Below, piece after piece: positions 1-7,389 of a stretch of DNA of 13,574 nucleotides. Below the pieces are notes generated by a model. The model ran no database searches and was not told the DNA's origin. It was given only the letters and a program-made list of their open reading frames with translations. Positions within the stretch are counted from its first letter, which is position 1; each line of letters opens with the position of its first letter. Origin of the DNA: Candidatus Puniceispirillum sp. (lineage in GTDB: Bacteria > Pseudomonadota > Alphaproteobacteria > Puniceispirillales > Puniceispirillaceae); NCBI GenBank assembly GCA_016780525.1, contig JADHLR010000030.1, forward strand, positions 1 to 13,574. Direction: 5' to 3'. A program made the position numbers and the translations under genes.

Positions 1-342
1 CCTGAAGAAATCCGCCTGAGCAAAGCCAAAGACAGCTTGTTCGTTAAGTTTGATAACGGATATGAAACTACGCTGACGGCTGAATTGCTGCGTGTTGAAT
101 CCCAATCGGCAGAGGTGCAGGGTCATGGCAGCGGGCAAAAGACCACGCCGGCTGGCAAAGCCAATGTCACCATCGCGGCGATTGAACCTGTTGGCAATTA
201 CGCCATTCGGATCAGCTTTAGCGACGGCCATGATACCGGGCTTTTCAGCTGGGATATTCTACATGATTATGGCCATCGTCAGCAGCAGCTGATTGACGAT
301 TATCTGGCGCGGCTTGCGGCTGCCGGTCAGCGCCGCGATTAA
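1..342 (+). CDS. DUF971 (GBBH-like N-terminal domain) protein, 5' partial
   Basis: The reading frame is open from base 1, beginning PEEIRLSKAKDSLFVKFDNG, and stops with TAA at 340-342, so the start codon lies outside the window. The 113 visible residues match the compact DUF971 fold (gamma-butyrobetaine hydroxylase-like N-terminal domain). The family hallmarks seen are an early beta hairpin ending in FDNG, the LLRVESQSAE segment, the EPVGNYAIRISF strand and the SDGHDTGLFSW motif. Stand-alone DUF971 proteins are small; the same domain occurs in BBOX1-type hydroxylases and at the C-terminus of Mrp/HCF101-type Fe-S carriers. The role of the stand-alone protein is not established, and no catalytic residues can be named. 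It converges on the UbiH-like gene. A TTG at 37 could be read as a start, but it would cut into the conserved N-terminal strand, so I reject it. Probably only a few N-terminal residues are missing. Confidence 0.88.
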   Translation, partial: PEEIRLSKAKDSLFVKFDNGYETTLTAELLRVESQSAEVQGHGSGQKTTPAGKANVTIAAIEPVGNYAIRISFSDGHDTGLFSWDILHDYGHRQQQLIDDYLARLAAAGQRRD

Positions 343-1559
343 TCAGGAAGCCGCCCGGAAAGCAGGCTGGCGCGCGCCAGAACATTGCCCCGCGCAATCG
401 AGCGAAACAGGTTTTTTGCCGGGCTGGCATTGATCAGGCTCATCCCCATACCAGCTATTTTAGCGACGGGATTCGGCGCATAAGACATGATCATATTCAA
501 GCCGCTTGTGACGGCGGTCATTGCGGCAATTTCGACTTGTCGTCCCCGCTGATAATCTTGTCGCACCGACGGATGACCCGCGGCCAGACCGCGCCGATGT
601 GCCCGGCTGATACAGTCAGCCAAAATCGCCGCATCGGCCAGTGCCAGATTATAGCCCTGCCCGGCCAATGGATGTAAATGATGCCCGGCATCGCCGGCAA
701 AGAGCAGATGATCCGTCCCCAGCCTTGGCATCCATGTGGGTTGCAATGGCCAGGCCAAACGTGCGCCAATAATTTCCATCGCCCCAAGCTGGGTGCCAAA
801 GGCGGCATTACATGCCTGATTAAACGCATCATCAGATGCCGCCATAATCGTGTCAGCAGCCGTCTTCGGCATCGTCCAGACAAGCGACGCCAGCCGGTCA
901 CCAGATGGCATCAGGGCGATTGGCCCATCGGGTAAAAAGCGTTGAAAGGCTGTATTGTCATGATCGCGTTCCAGACGCAGGCTGCCAACAATCGCTGTCT
1001 GGCGATGCGATGCCGTGAAATGACGCAGATGACTGCTGTCACGTAACGGGCTTTTGGCCCCGTCACAGGCAATCACAAGATCAAAATCCGGCAGTTCCCT
1101 ATCGGCACAGGCAAGCCGCGCTTTGCCGGCGACGGTTTCAATACCGGTGACCGTGGCGGGTTGGATGACGCGCACCGAGCGTGTCGCCAGATTGTCACAC
1201 AGCGCATCAAGCAGGGCTGCATTATCCACAACATAGGCCATTGGCTGTTCCGCATCATGCCAGGTCAGGCCAAAATCCTGTTGGCGTCGTTCGGCCAGCC
1301 CGGCCGGGCTTGGCCCCTCGGCCACCATGATCCGCGTGACCGGCACCGGCGGCTTTGGTAAATTTTCCCAGATTCCCAAAGCCTCAAGCATGGCCTTGCC
1401 AGCCGCATGAATGGTGGTTGTGCGGTTGTCGTCCTGCCGGTATTTGGGTAACAGTTGCGCCTTGGTTATAAGCGTCACCGAATCCGAACTATGTGACAAA
1501 GCGACCGCCATCATCACACCAGTCAGCCCGCCGCCAACAATGCCTATTTCAGATTCCAT
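339..1559 (-). CDS. UbiH/UbiF/COQ6-family FAD-dependent ubiquinone-biosynthesis hydroxylase
   Basis: This is a class A flavin monooxygenase of 406 residues, a usual length for the family, which hydroxylates the aromatic ring of ubiquinone precursors using FAD, NAD(P)H and O2. The motifs seen, in order, are the N-terminal dinucleotide fold (IVGGGLTG, residues 7-14), an NRTTTIHAAG segment near 45-54 that aligns with the family's RTxAL region, the CDGAKSPLR motif (165-173), and the FAD-ribityl motif GDAGHHLHPLAGQGYNL (289-305). The same frame stays open 68 codons upstream, into gmhB. I chose the ATG at 1559 because it sits right before the Rossmann strand and the upstream stretch does not resemble the family; a GTG four codons earlier is a minor alternative. 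It follows gmhB by 31 bp on the same strand and is probably co-transcribed. Which ring position it hydroxylates (UbiH-, UbiI-, UbiF- or alphaproteobacterial UbiL-like) cannot be read from sequence, so no symbol is given. Confidence 0.9.
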   Translation of the reverse strand: MESEIGIVGGGLTGVMMAVALSHSSDSVTLITKAQLLPKYRQDDNRTTTIHAAGKAMLEALGIWENLPKPPVPVTRIMVAEGPSPAGLAERRQQDFGLTWHDAEQPMAYVVDNAALLDALCDNLATRSVRVIQPATVTGIETVAGKARLACADRELPDFDLVIACDGAKSPLRDSSHLRHFTASHRQTAIVGSLRLERDHDNTAFQRFLPDGPIALMPSGDRLASLVWTMPKTAADTIMAASDDAFNQACNAAFGTQLGAMEIIGARLAWPLQPTWMPRLGTDHLLFAGDAGHHLHPLAGQGYNLALADAAILADCISRAHRRGLAAGHPSVRQDYQRGRQVEIAAMTAVTSGLNMIMSYAPNPVAKIAGMGMSLINASPAKNLFRSIARGNVLARASLLSGRLPD

Positions 1560-1590
1560 TTGAACTGTCACGTGGTTGCCTATCACTTGG

Positions 1591-2118
1591 TTATCTGCCA
1601 CCAGATTGAAAATGTGTTGTGATAATATGTTGTGCCAGAGCATGCAAATCGCCGGCATCAAAAAGATAGCTGTGGCACCCAGCGCGCTGGCCGGCCTCAA
1701 CATCGCTGCTGCGGTCGCCCACCATGACCGAGCGACGCAGATCAAGCTGCCATTTTTCGGCAAGATCGAATAACAGGCCGGGCTCTGGTTTGCGGCAGCG
1801 GCAGGGTGTTTTCAATGCTTCAGTCACCGCCAGCGGATGATGCGGACAATAGGCAATATCCGCGATCTTGCCGCCAATTGATTGTGTCATCATCTGCAGA
1901 TGCTGGTGAAAATTCTGCATATCCTCAATGCTGAAAAAGCCGCGGCCAATGCCGCCCTGATTGGTGACAATAAAAACCGGAATCCCGGCATCATGAAAGG
2001 CTTTTAAGGCCGCTGCCGCGCCGCGTACCCATTGAAATTTTGCAATTTCGAAACTATAGCCTTCATCAACCGTCAGGGTATTGTCCCGATCAAGAAAAAT
2101 GGCAGGTGACAGCGTCAT
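1591..2118 (-). CDS. gmhB: D-glycero-D-manno-heptose-1,7-bisphosphate 7-phosphatase (HAD-IIIA family)
   Basis: A HAD-superfamily phosphatase of 175 residues, close to the usual GmhB length. It would remove the 7-phosphate from heptose 1,7-bisphosphate on the way to ADP-heptose for the LPS inner core, in the cytoplasm. Visible motifs are HAD motif I FLDRDNT with nucleophile D10 and acid/base D12, motif II VTNQGGIGRG (T52), the zinc site typical of the GmhB/HisB-N group (C91-P-H93 and C106-R-C108), motif III lysine K110 in RKPEPG, and motif IV VGDRSSD (D135, D139). Motif I reads DRDNT rather than the common DRDGT; I recall this variant from alphaproteobacterial relatives and do not take it as a defect. 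The ATG at 2118 places motif I at residues 8-14, as expected. The main alternative is the histidinol-phosphatase domain of HisB, which shares these motifs; no his or hep genes lie nearby to settle this. The gene leads the minus-strand unit with the UbiH-like gene. Confidence 0.85.
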   Translation of the reverse strand: MTLSPAIFLDRDNTLTVDEGYSFEIAKFQWVRGAAAALKAFHDAGIPVFIVTNQGGIGRGFFSIEDMQNFHQHLQMMTQSIGGKIADIAYCPHHPLAVTEALKTPCRCRKPEPGLLFDLAEKWQLDLRRSVMVGDRSSDVEAGQRAGCHSYLFDAGDLHALAQHIITTHFQSGGR

Positions 2119-2120
2119 AA

Positions 2121-2136
2121 GAAAAAGGCCTTTTTC
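2121..2136. repeat. Perfect 16-nt palindrome in the gmhB leader
   Basis: GAAAAAGGCCTTTTTC is its own reverse complement. It ends 2 nt from the gmhB ATG (2118) on the minus-strand transcript, where it would cover the ribosome-binding site. As RNA it could only fold with a GGCC loop or shorter stem, so it is a poor hairpin; a DNA-binding dimer site is equally possible. No function is claimed. Confidence 0.5.
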
Positions 2137-2137
2137 C

Positions 2138-2150
2138 CCAGCCTGGCTGG
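2138..2150. repeat. CCAGCC-T-GGCTGG inverted repeat next to the first palindrome
   Basis: Two perfect 6-bp arms flank a single central base, one nucleotide away from the 16-nt palindrome at 2121-2136. The one-base centre does not allow a tight RNA hairpin without opening arm pairs. It may be an operator-like half-site pair or chance. Confidence 0.4.
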
Positions 2151-2319
2151 TAACAAAGTTGTGGCAGACAGTTTACGCAAATCAGCGGCTTTTACCAGTG
2201 AGTTAACATTGCCCCTGCCGGTATCATGCGCTACCAATGACACAACATCGCCGGGAATGATTTTTTTGCATATTGAATGCGGTTTTCCGGCACCGACTTT
2301 TTGGAGTAACAAATAGCTT

Positions 2320-3513
2320 ATGAAACTCAACCCAGCGCATGCTATTTTTGACGGTAATATGTTTGTGCAGTTACGCGCAATCCTTGACCCGATTCCAGCG
2401 CACCCGTCTTTACCGCTGCTTGATATGTCCATTGGCGAGCCGCAAATGCCGCCTTGCCAGCTGTTGCTGGACAGTGTTGCCAGACATAATGCCGGCTGGC
2501 AATTTTATCCAAAAGCAACCGGCAATGCGCGGTTTATCGCTGCGGTTCAGCATTATATTGACCGGCGCTGGCCGGATGCCAGCCAATTGGCGGATGACTC
2601 GCAGATCATTCCGGTGCCCGGCACACGTGAACCGCTGCATCTTCTGGGTCAGCTTGTGGCTGGCACAAAAACCGATGCGGTGGCGTTGGTCACCAACCCG
2701 TTTTATCATGCCTGGCGGGCCGGTGCGCTGGCCAGTGGCGCGGATATTCAGTTCCTCAATAGCGGGGCCAATCATAATTTTCTGCCCGATCTTGCCGCGA
2801 TTGATGATGATGTTCTGGCCCGCACCACCATTTTATATCTATGCAGCCCGACCAATCCACATGGCAGCGTGATGGATCTCGCCTATCTGAAAACGGTTTT
2901 AAGATTGGCACGCCAGCATGATTTTCTTGTGGTGATGGATGAATGCTATAGCGATATCTGGCGGCATACACCGCCGCCGGGCATGATCGAGGCGGCGGCT
3001 GCGCTGGCGGCTGATGCATCCGGTCAGGATCCATTACGTAATCTTGTGGTGCTGAATTCCTTGTCAAAGCGATCGGGTGCGGCTGGTCTGCGGGCTGGCT
3101 TTATGGTCGGTGATCAGACGGTCATCACACAATATTTGAAAATTGTCGCAAATGGCGGTGGTCTGGTGCCGACACCGTTGCTCGAGGTCGCCGCAGATTT
3201 ATATGATGATGATGATCATGTCGCGGCAATCCGGGCTTATTATAATGCGAATTTTGAGGTGGCCGCGACGCATCTTCAGATCACCCCGCCGGAAGGTGGT
3301 TTTTTTCTGTGGTTGAAAGTTGATGATGATGTTGATTTTGTGCAACGCTTAATGGCGGAACAGGCGGTACGCGCTTTGCCAGGCAGTTTTATGGCAACGC
3401 CAGCTGATGCGGGTAATCCGGGTGCGGGCTATGTGCGGCTGGCGTTGGTGCATGATCTGGCCAGCACCGATAAGGCGATGCGCCGGATCGCCGAAATTTA
3501 CGGCGCGCGATAA
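2320..3513 (+). CDS. Class I/II PLP-dependent aminotransferase, DapC-like (putative succinyldiaminopimelate aminotransferase)
   Basis: A fold-type I aminotransferase of 397 residues, the usual length. Visible family features are the N-terminal DMSIGEPQMPPC segment, PTNPHG with N179 (the residue that contacts the PLP ring), MDECYSDIW with D207 (pyridine nitrogen) and Y210, SLSKRSGAAGLRAG with K250 as the likely Schiff-base lysine, and a C-terminal GYVRLALVHD arginine that would bind the substrate carboxylate. The IGEP opening and SLSKRS lysine motif match the group often annotated DapC in alphaproteobacteria, which would convert N-succinyl-2-amino-6-ketopimelate to N-succinyl-LL-diaminopimelate with glutamate as donor. 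An aspartate- or other amino-acid aminotransferase is the alternative, so no symbol is given. An in-frame stop at 2314-2316 blocks extension upstream of the ATG at 2320. It heads the + strand run, with ftsK starting 23 bp after its stop. Confidence 0.87.
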   Translation: MKLNPAHAIFDGNMFVQLRAILDPIPAHPSLPLLDMSIGEPQMPPCQLLLDSVARHNAGWQFYPKATGNARFIAAVQHYIDRRWPDASQLADDSQIIPVPGTREPLHLLGQLVAGTKTDAVALVTNPFYHAWRAGALASGADIQFLNSGANHNFLPDLAAIDDDVLARTTILYLCSPTNPHGSVMDLAYLKTVLRLARQHDFLVVMDECYSDIWRHTPPPGMIEAAAALAADASGQDPLRNLVVLNSLSKRSGAAGLRAGFMVGDQTVITQYLKIVANGGGLVPTPLLEVAADLYDDDDHVAAIRAYYNANFEVAATHLQITPPEGGFFLWLKVDDDVDFVQRLMAEQAVRALPGSFMATPADAGNPGAGYVRLALVHDLASTDKAMRRIAEIYGAR

Positions 3514-3536
3514 CCGCAAAGAGGGTCTTTCATATC

Positions 3537-5864
3537 ATGCCAGTGAGCGACGATAAAAAGCCTGTTTTATCCCCGGCCATGGTGCAGTTTCTGCGTCGGC
3601 GGGCGATGGAAATAGGCGGGCTGGCGCTGATCTTGGTTGGGATGGCGTTGCTGCTGGCGCTGGCCAGTGCCGGCAGTCAGGAGCCTTCGTTTAACCGGGT
3701 GTCGAATGCGCCGGTTGTCAATTTATTCGGCGTGGCTGGCGCCCATCTATCGTCATTGCTGTTTGGCGGGGTTGGTCTTGCGGCATTTTTACTGGCACTC
3801 ACCCCGCTATTCTGGGGGGCGCATTTCCTGCGCAAACAACCGCCAGCGCGGCCTGAATGGCGGCTGTTATTATGGCCGCTGAGCGTGGCTTTTGTGGCGG
3901 CCGGGCTGTTTGGTCTTGATGGCGGTGATGTCAGTGATAATGGCGGCGCCGTTGGCGCGGTGCTGGTCGGTGTCACGATGCGGTTGCTGCAGCCGATGCC
4001 CGCATTTATGGGGTTTACGACAATCCATTATGTGGGCGCCGGCTTTGCCTTTTTGGGTGCTGTTTTGTGGATTTGGGTGGCGGCATTATCGCGGCGCGAA
4101 TGGAGCGTGTTGAAGGCACCGGTGACATTTTTTGCCGCAATGCTGGCACAGTCAGTACAGGCCACCCGCGGGTTTATCAGCAAACGGTCAGGTGAAGTCA
4201 AAGCCGCACCAGCCCCGCGCCGTTCTAAATCGGCACCCAAAACCCGTCAGGAACCGGTATTGGTCGGCACGCCAAAAGCCGCGCCACCAGCCGCCAAAGC
4301 CGCCAAGCCGGGCAAATCCGCCAGCCGTCAGGACAGTCTTGATTTTACTGGCAGCGGCAGTTTCCAGCTCCCACCGCCGCGGCTGTTAAATGCCCCCGGC
4401 AAGGCCTTGTCCGGGCCGTCGAAACAGGCGCTTCAGCAACGGGCTGAGGCGCTGGAGAATGTCCTGTCCGATTTTAGCGTCAATGGGTCGATTGCCGACG
4501 TACGTTATGGGCCGGTGGTCACCAGATATGATTTGAATCCGGCGCCCGGCACCAAATCACAGCGGGTCATCTCGCTGGCTGACGATATCGCGCGTTCAAT
4601 GAGTGCCATTTCGGTGCGCGTCGCGGTGGTGCCCGGACAAAATGTGATTGGCATCGAATTGCCGAATGATGACCGGCAGACGGTGATGCTGCGTGATATT
4701 CTGGATGATAATGTCTGGGCAGAGGATCAGGCCAATCTGCCGATGGCACTTGGCAAGGATATCGCTGGCGCACCGGTGATTGTCGATCTGGCAAAAATGC
4801 CGCATCTATTGGTCGCAGGCACCACTGGTTCGGGTAAATCGGTTGGCATCAATGCAATGATTCTGTCGATGTTGTACCGGCATACGCCGGACAGTTGCCG
4901 GATGATTATGATCGATCCGAAAATGCTCGAATTATCGGTTTATGATGGTATTCCGCATCTGTTAAGCCCGGTTGTTACCGACCCGTCAAAGGCGGTAACA
5001 GCGCTGAAATGGGCGGTGCGTGAGATGGAAAACCGCTATCGCAACATGGCGAAAATGGGTGTGCGCAATATCACTGGCTATAATGAACGGCTGGCCGAGG
5101 CGCGGGCCAAAGGTGAAGTGCTGACACGGCGGGTGCAGACCGGGTTTGACCCGGAAACCGGCAAACCGGTGCATGAAGAAGAGGTGCTGGATCTGGCTCC
5201 CCTGCCCTTCATTGTCGTGATTATTGATGAAGTCGCGGATCTGATGCTGGTCGCCGGCAAGGAGATTGAAGCGGCGGTGCAGCGTCTGGCGCAGATGGCC
5301 CGGGCGGCCGGCATTCATGTGATTATGGCAACGCAGCGCCCGTCAGTTGACGTGATCACCGGCACAATCAAAGCTAATTTCCCAACCCGGATCAGCTTTC
5401 AGGTCACCTCGCGGATTGATAGCCGTACGATACTGGGCGAACAGGGCGCCGAACAGCTTTTGGGGCGCGGTGATATGTTGTTTATGGAAGGTGGCGGCCG
5501 CGTGGTGCGGGTGCATGGCCCGTTTGTTGATGATGGCGAAGTCGAGGCTGTCGCCAACTTTTTGCGGCAACAGGGCGAACCGGAATATGATGACCGTGTT
5601 GTTGAAGACCCGGTTGAAGACATTGATGCCGCATCTGCTGGCGAGATGCCCACAGGCAACAGCCTCTATGAACAGGCTGTTCAGCTGGTTGTGCGCGAGC
5701 AAAAAGCCTCGACAAGTTTTGTCCAGAGGCATCTGAAAATTGGCTATAACCGCGCGGCGACCATCATCGAAGATATGGAACGCAATGGCATCATCAGCGC
5801 CGCAAATCATGTTGGCAAACGCGATGTATTGATCAGTAATGATGCCGATCAGGGAGAGCTGTGA
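3537..5864 (+). CDS. ftsK: DNA translocase FtsK
   Basis: A septal DNA motor that couples chromosome-terminus segregation and XerCD dimer resolution to division. The 775 residues fit the compact alphaproteobacterial form, against about 1,300 in E. coli; the difference lies in the linker. The N-terminus has hydrophobic segments near 25-45, 74-95, 108-126 and 165-184, with a weaker one near 137-151, giving four or five membrane passes. A short Ala/Pro/Lys-rich linker spans about 211-265. The alpha/beta motor carries Walker A GTTGSGKS (428-435, K434) and Walker B IIDEVAD (D564, E565), followed by the MATQRPSVDVITG and LLGRGDMLF motifs. The C-terminal gamma winged helix (about 700-770) contains the SFVQRHLKIGYNRAA DNA-recognition segment, so KOPS reading should be intact. 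GAGGG at 3521-3525 supports the ATG at 3537. The stop overlaps the lolA start as TGATG. Confidence 0.97.
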   Translation: MPVSDDKKPVLSPAMVQFLRRRAMEIGGLALILVGMALLLALASAGSQEPSFNRVSNAPVVNLFGVAGAHLSSLLFGGVGLAAFLLALTPLFWGAHFLRKQPPARPEWRLLLWPLSVAFVAAGLFGLDGGDVSDNGGAVGAVLVGVTMRLLQPMPAFMGFTTIHYVGAGFAFLGAVLWIWVAALSRREWSVLKAPVTFFAAMLAQSVQATRGFISKRSGEVKAAPAPRRSKSAPKTRQEPVLVGTPKAAPPAAKAAKPGKSASRQDSLDFTGSGSFQLPPPRLLNAPGKALSGPSKQALQQRAEALENVLSDFSVNGSIADVRYGPVVTRYDLNPAPGTKSQRVISLADDIARSMSAISVRVAVVPGQNVIGIELPNDDRQTVMLRDILDDNVWAEDQANLPMALGKDIAGAPVIVDLAKMPHLLVAGTTGSGKSVGINAMILSMLYRHTPDSCRMIMIDPKMLELSVYDGIPHLLSPVVTDPSKAVTALKWAVREMENRYRNMAKMGVRNITGYNERLAEARAKGEVLTRRVQTGFDPETGKPVHEEEVLDLAPLPFIVVIIDEVADLMLVAGKEIEAAVQRLAQMARAAGIHVIMATQRPSVDVITGTIKANFPTRISFQVTSRIDSRTILGEQGAEQLLGRGDMLFMEGGGRVVRVHGPFVDDGEVEAVANFLRQQGEPEYDDRVVEDPVEDIDAASAGEMPTGNSLYEQAVQLVVREQKASTSFVQRHLKIGYNRAATIIEDMERNGIISAANHVGKRDVLISNDADQGEL

Positions 5865-6478
5865 TGGCGGGTATATCCGGCGATAAAAAAGCATCATGCT
5901 GGCGGCTGTTATCCTGCCTGATAGTTCTGCTGGGGCTTAGCCGGCCAGCATTTGCCGATGCCGTGCAAAAAGCCGAAAGCTGGTTTGCCAATGTGACAAC
6001 GATGCGGGCTGATTTCACCCAGATCGCGTCGGATGGGTCGGCAGCAGAGGGGCGGTTGGTGATGCGCCGGCCAAGCCGCTTGAAAATCACCTATAACAGC
6101 ACACCGCCATTGGCGTTGATCACCACACCAGTCTGGCTGCATGTCGATCAGCCGGATGACCGTCAGCTGACCAGCTATCCGATCAGTGAAACACCGCTTT
6201 CGCTAATTTTGACCGATCCGGTATCGCTGCGACCGGCCGGCTATGAAACCATTGTGACCGAGCGCACCGGTGGCATCACGCAGATTGCCATAAATAAAGA
6301 CAATGGCGAAGGGGCGGGTCGTCTGACATTGGAATTTACCAACAGCCCATTTGTGTTGCGGCGCTGGATTGTAGAGGATGTGGCTGGTGTAAAAACCAGT
6401 GTGACCTTGCAAAATCTGGCTTTTGGTGTGCCTGTCGCGAATGAAGAATTCAGGCTGCCCCGTTATAACCAGCGTTAA
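5864..6478 (+). CDS. lolA: Outer-membrane lipoprotein carrier protein LolA
   Basis: A periplasmic chaperone of the LolA family that takes lipoproteins from the LolCDE complex at the inner membrane to the outer membrane. The 204 residues begin with a Sec signal peptide: basic KK near 8-9, a hydrophobic core at about 15-25, and an AFA|D cleavage site after residue 31. The mature part opens with SWFANVTTMRADFTQI, the usual LolA start (a short helix, then the first strand of the half-barrel). It continues with the EGRLVMRRPSRLKITY strand pair and ends with the LTLEFTNSPFVLRRWIVED and VTLQNLAFG strands. I chose the ATG at 5864, which shares one base with the ftsK stop and has GGGAG at 5852-5856 about 7 nt upstream; a GTG at 5861 would add one residue. 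Position right after ftsK and before xth supports the call. No lolB is present to receive cargo, as is common in alphaproteobacteria. Confidence 0.9.
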   Translation: MAGISGDKKASCWRLLSCLIVLLGLSRPAFADAVQKAESWFANVTTMRADFTQIASDGSAAEGRLVMRRPSRLKITYNSTPPLALITTPVWLHVDQPDDRQLTSYPISETPLSLILTDPVSLRPAGYETIVTERTGGITQIAINKDNGEGAGRLTLEFTNSPFVLRRWIVEDVAGVKTSVTLQNLAFGVPVANEEFRLPRYNQR

Positions 6479-6513
6479 ATATAGTTCACTTTTAGAGCAG
6501 AGGCGGTTGTTTC

Positions 6514-7293
6514 ATGAAATTAGCGACGTGGAATATTAATTCGGTACGGTTGCGGTTGCCGCTTGTTCTTCAGTTTTTGCAGGATGCCGATATCGATGTG
6601 CTGTGTCTGCAGGAAACGAAGACCGAAGATCAGCATTTTCCGGCGGCGGCCTTTGCCGAGGCTGGCTGGCCCTATCAGGCGATTCGGGGGGAAAAAAGCT
6701 ATAATGGTGTGGCGATTCTTGCGCGCCAGCCGATCAGCCGGATTACGCATCGTGAATGGGCCGGTAAAACCGATTGCCGACATATCTCTGCGGTCACCGC
6801 AGATGGCGTTCAAATTGAAAATTTCTATGTGCCGGCTGGTGGTGATATCGCCGACCCGCAGGAAAACCCAAAATTTGCCCATAAGCTGCAATTTATTAGT
6901 GAGATGACACAGCATTTTCTGGCGCATCCGCCGCAACGCCAGATTCTGGTTGGCGATTTGAATGTTGCGCCGCTTGCCGAAGATGTCTGGTCGTCAAAGC
7001 AATTATTGAAAGTGGTTAGCCATACGCCGGTTGAGACAGATGCGCTGAAAGCACTGATCGCCGATGGCGGGTGGCATGATGCTGTGCGTGGCCATTTTGG
7101 GGCTGATGCCCGGCTGTATTCCTGGTGGTCCTATCGGGCCAGAGACTGGGCCGCAAGTGATCGTGGCCGGCGGCTTGATCATATCTGGGTCAGCCATGAT
7201 CTGGCCGATGCGGTGCAGGATGTGTCGATTCATCGGGCGTTGCGCGGTGTCGAAAAACCATCCGATCATGTGCCGGTTGTGATCAGCATCTGA
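6514..7293 (+). CDS. xth: Exodeoxyribonuclease III / AP endonuclease
   Basis: An ExoIII-type member of the exonuclease-endonuclease-phosphatase superfamily that cleaves 5' of abasic sites and has 3'-to-5' exonuclease and 3'-phosphatase activity in base-excision repair. The 259 residues are close to the usual length. All catalytic landmarks are present: WNINS (N7), LQETK (E34, metal ligand), FYVPAGGD (Y105), VGDLNVAP (D148 and N150), RLDHIWVS (D222) and the terminal SDHVPV with catalytic H252. The start is supported by AGAGG at 6499-6503, about 10 nt before the ATG. It lies 35 bp downstream of lolA with no visible terminator between, so it probably shares the ftsK-lolA transcript. Alphaproteobacteria often carry two xth paralogs, so the suffix (xthA-like or other) is left open. 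Confidence 0.94.
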   Translation: MKLATWNINSVRLRLPLVLQFLQDADIDVLCLQETKTEDQHFPAAAFAEAGWPYQAIRGEKSYNGVAILARQPISRITHREWAGKTDCRHISAVTADGVQIENFYVPAGGDIADPQENPKFAHKLQFISEMTQHFLAHPPQRQILVGDLNVAPLAEDVWSSKQLLKVVSHTPVETDALKALIADGGWHDAVRGHFGADARLYSWWSYRARDWAASDRGRRLDHIWVSHDLADAVQDVSIHRALRGVEKPSDHVPVVISI

Positions 7294-7315
7294 TGCCTGC
7301 CGGGATGCCTGCCGG
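7292..7315 (+). repeat. Tandem 12-bp duplication at the xth stop codon
   Basis: The unit GATGCCTGCCGG occurs twice head to tail, with a partial third copy GATG at 7316-7319. The first copy includes the last two bases of the xth stop codon. It looks like a recent slippage duplication. Confidence 0.6.
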
Positions 7316-7389
7316 GATGATTGCCCGTTTGCCTACCCGCGTAATGCTAGGGCTTTCGCCAGCCGATAAAACAAGCTATATGCTCAGCT
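7294..7389 (+). other. Intergenic region between xth and dapF
   Basis: This 96-bp gap is the longest break in the + strand run, so dapF-mtaB-ftsY may have its own promoter. The only -35-like site I see is TTGCCC at 7321-7326, with ATGCTA 17 bp downstream at 7344-7349, which is a poor -10. A small hairpin is possible, CGGG (7313-7316) with CCCG (7324-7327), followed by only three T, so it is a doubtful terminator. No good Shine-Dalgarno precedes dapF. Confidence 0.3.

Larger units (their letters stand above)
2119..2319. promoter_or_regulatory. Divergent intergenic region between gmhB and the aminotransferase gene
   Basis: These 201 bp separate divergent starts, so they should hold promoters for both the gmhB-ubiH-like unit and the long + strand run. 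I see no strong sigma-70 pair. The best + strand candidate is TTGCCC at 2209-2214 with a 17-bp spacer to TACCAA at 2232-2237, which is weak. Two palindromes lie next to the gmhB start and are listed separately. A GGAG at 2303-2306 is the only Shine-Dalgarno-like site before the ATG at 2320, at a long 13-nt spacing. No RNA gene was recognised here. Confidence 0.4.

Noticed and set aside
1560..1763. A 68-codon N-terminal extension of the UbiH-like protein, overlapping gmhB
   Set aside because: The extension is out of frame with gmhB, does not resemble the monooxygenase family, and the Rossmann motif begins directly after the ATG at 1559.
2115..2432. A 105-codon minus-strand frame ending with an ATGA overlap at the gmhB start
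   Set aside because: It begins inside the aminotransferase gene, shows no recognisable domain, and its extent is explained by lack of stops in the intergenic DNA. The ATGA contact with gmhB is probably chance.
5343..5897. A 184-codon minus-strand frame opposite the 3' end of ftsK
   Set aside because: It is an antisense shadow of the conserved motor and gamma domains and would also cover the lolA start.
5906..5920. Possible lipobox (LLSC, residues 15-18) in the LolA signal peptide
   Set aside because: The hydrophobic core continues after the cysteine, position -2 is Leu, and a good signal peptidase I site AFA|D follows; LolA is a soluble periplasmic protein.
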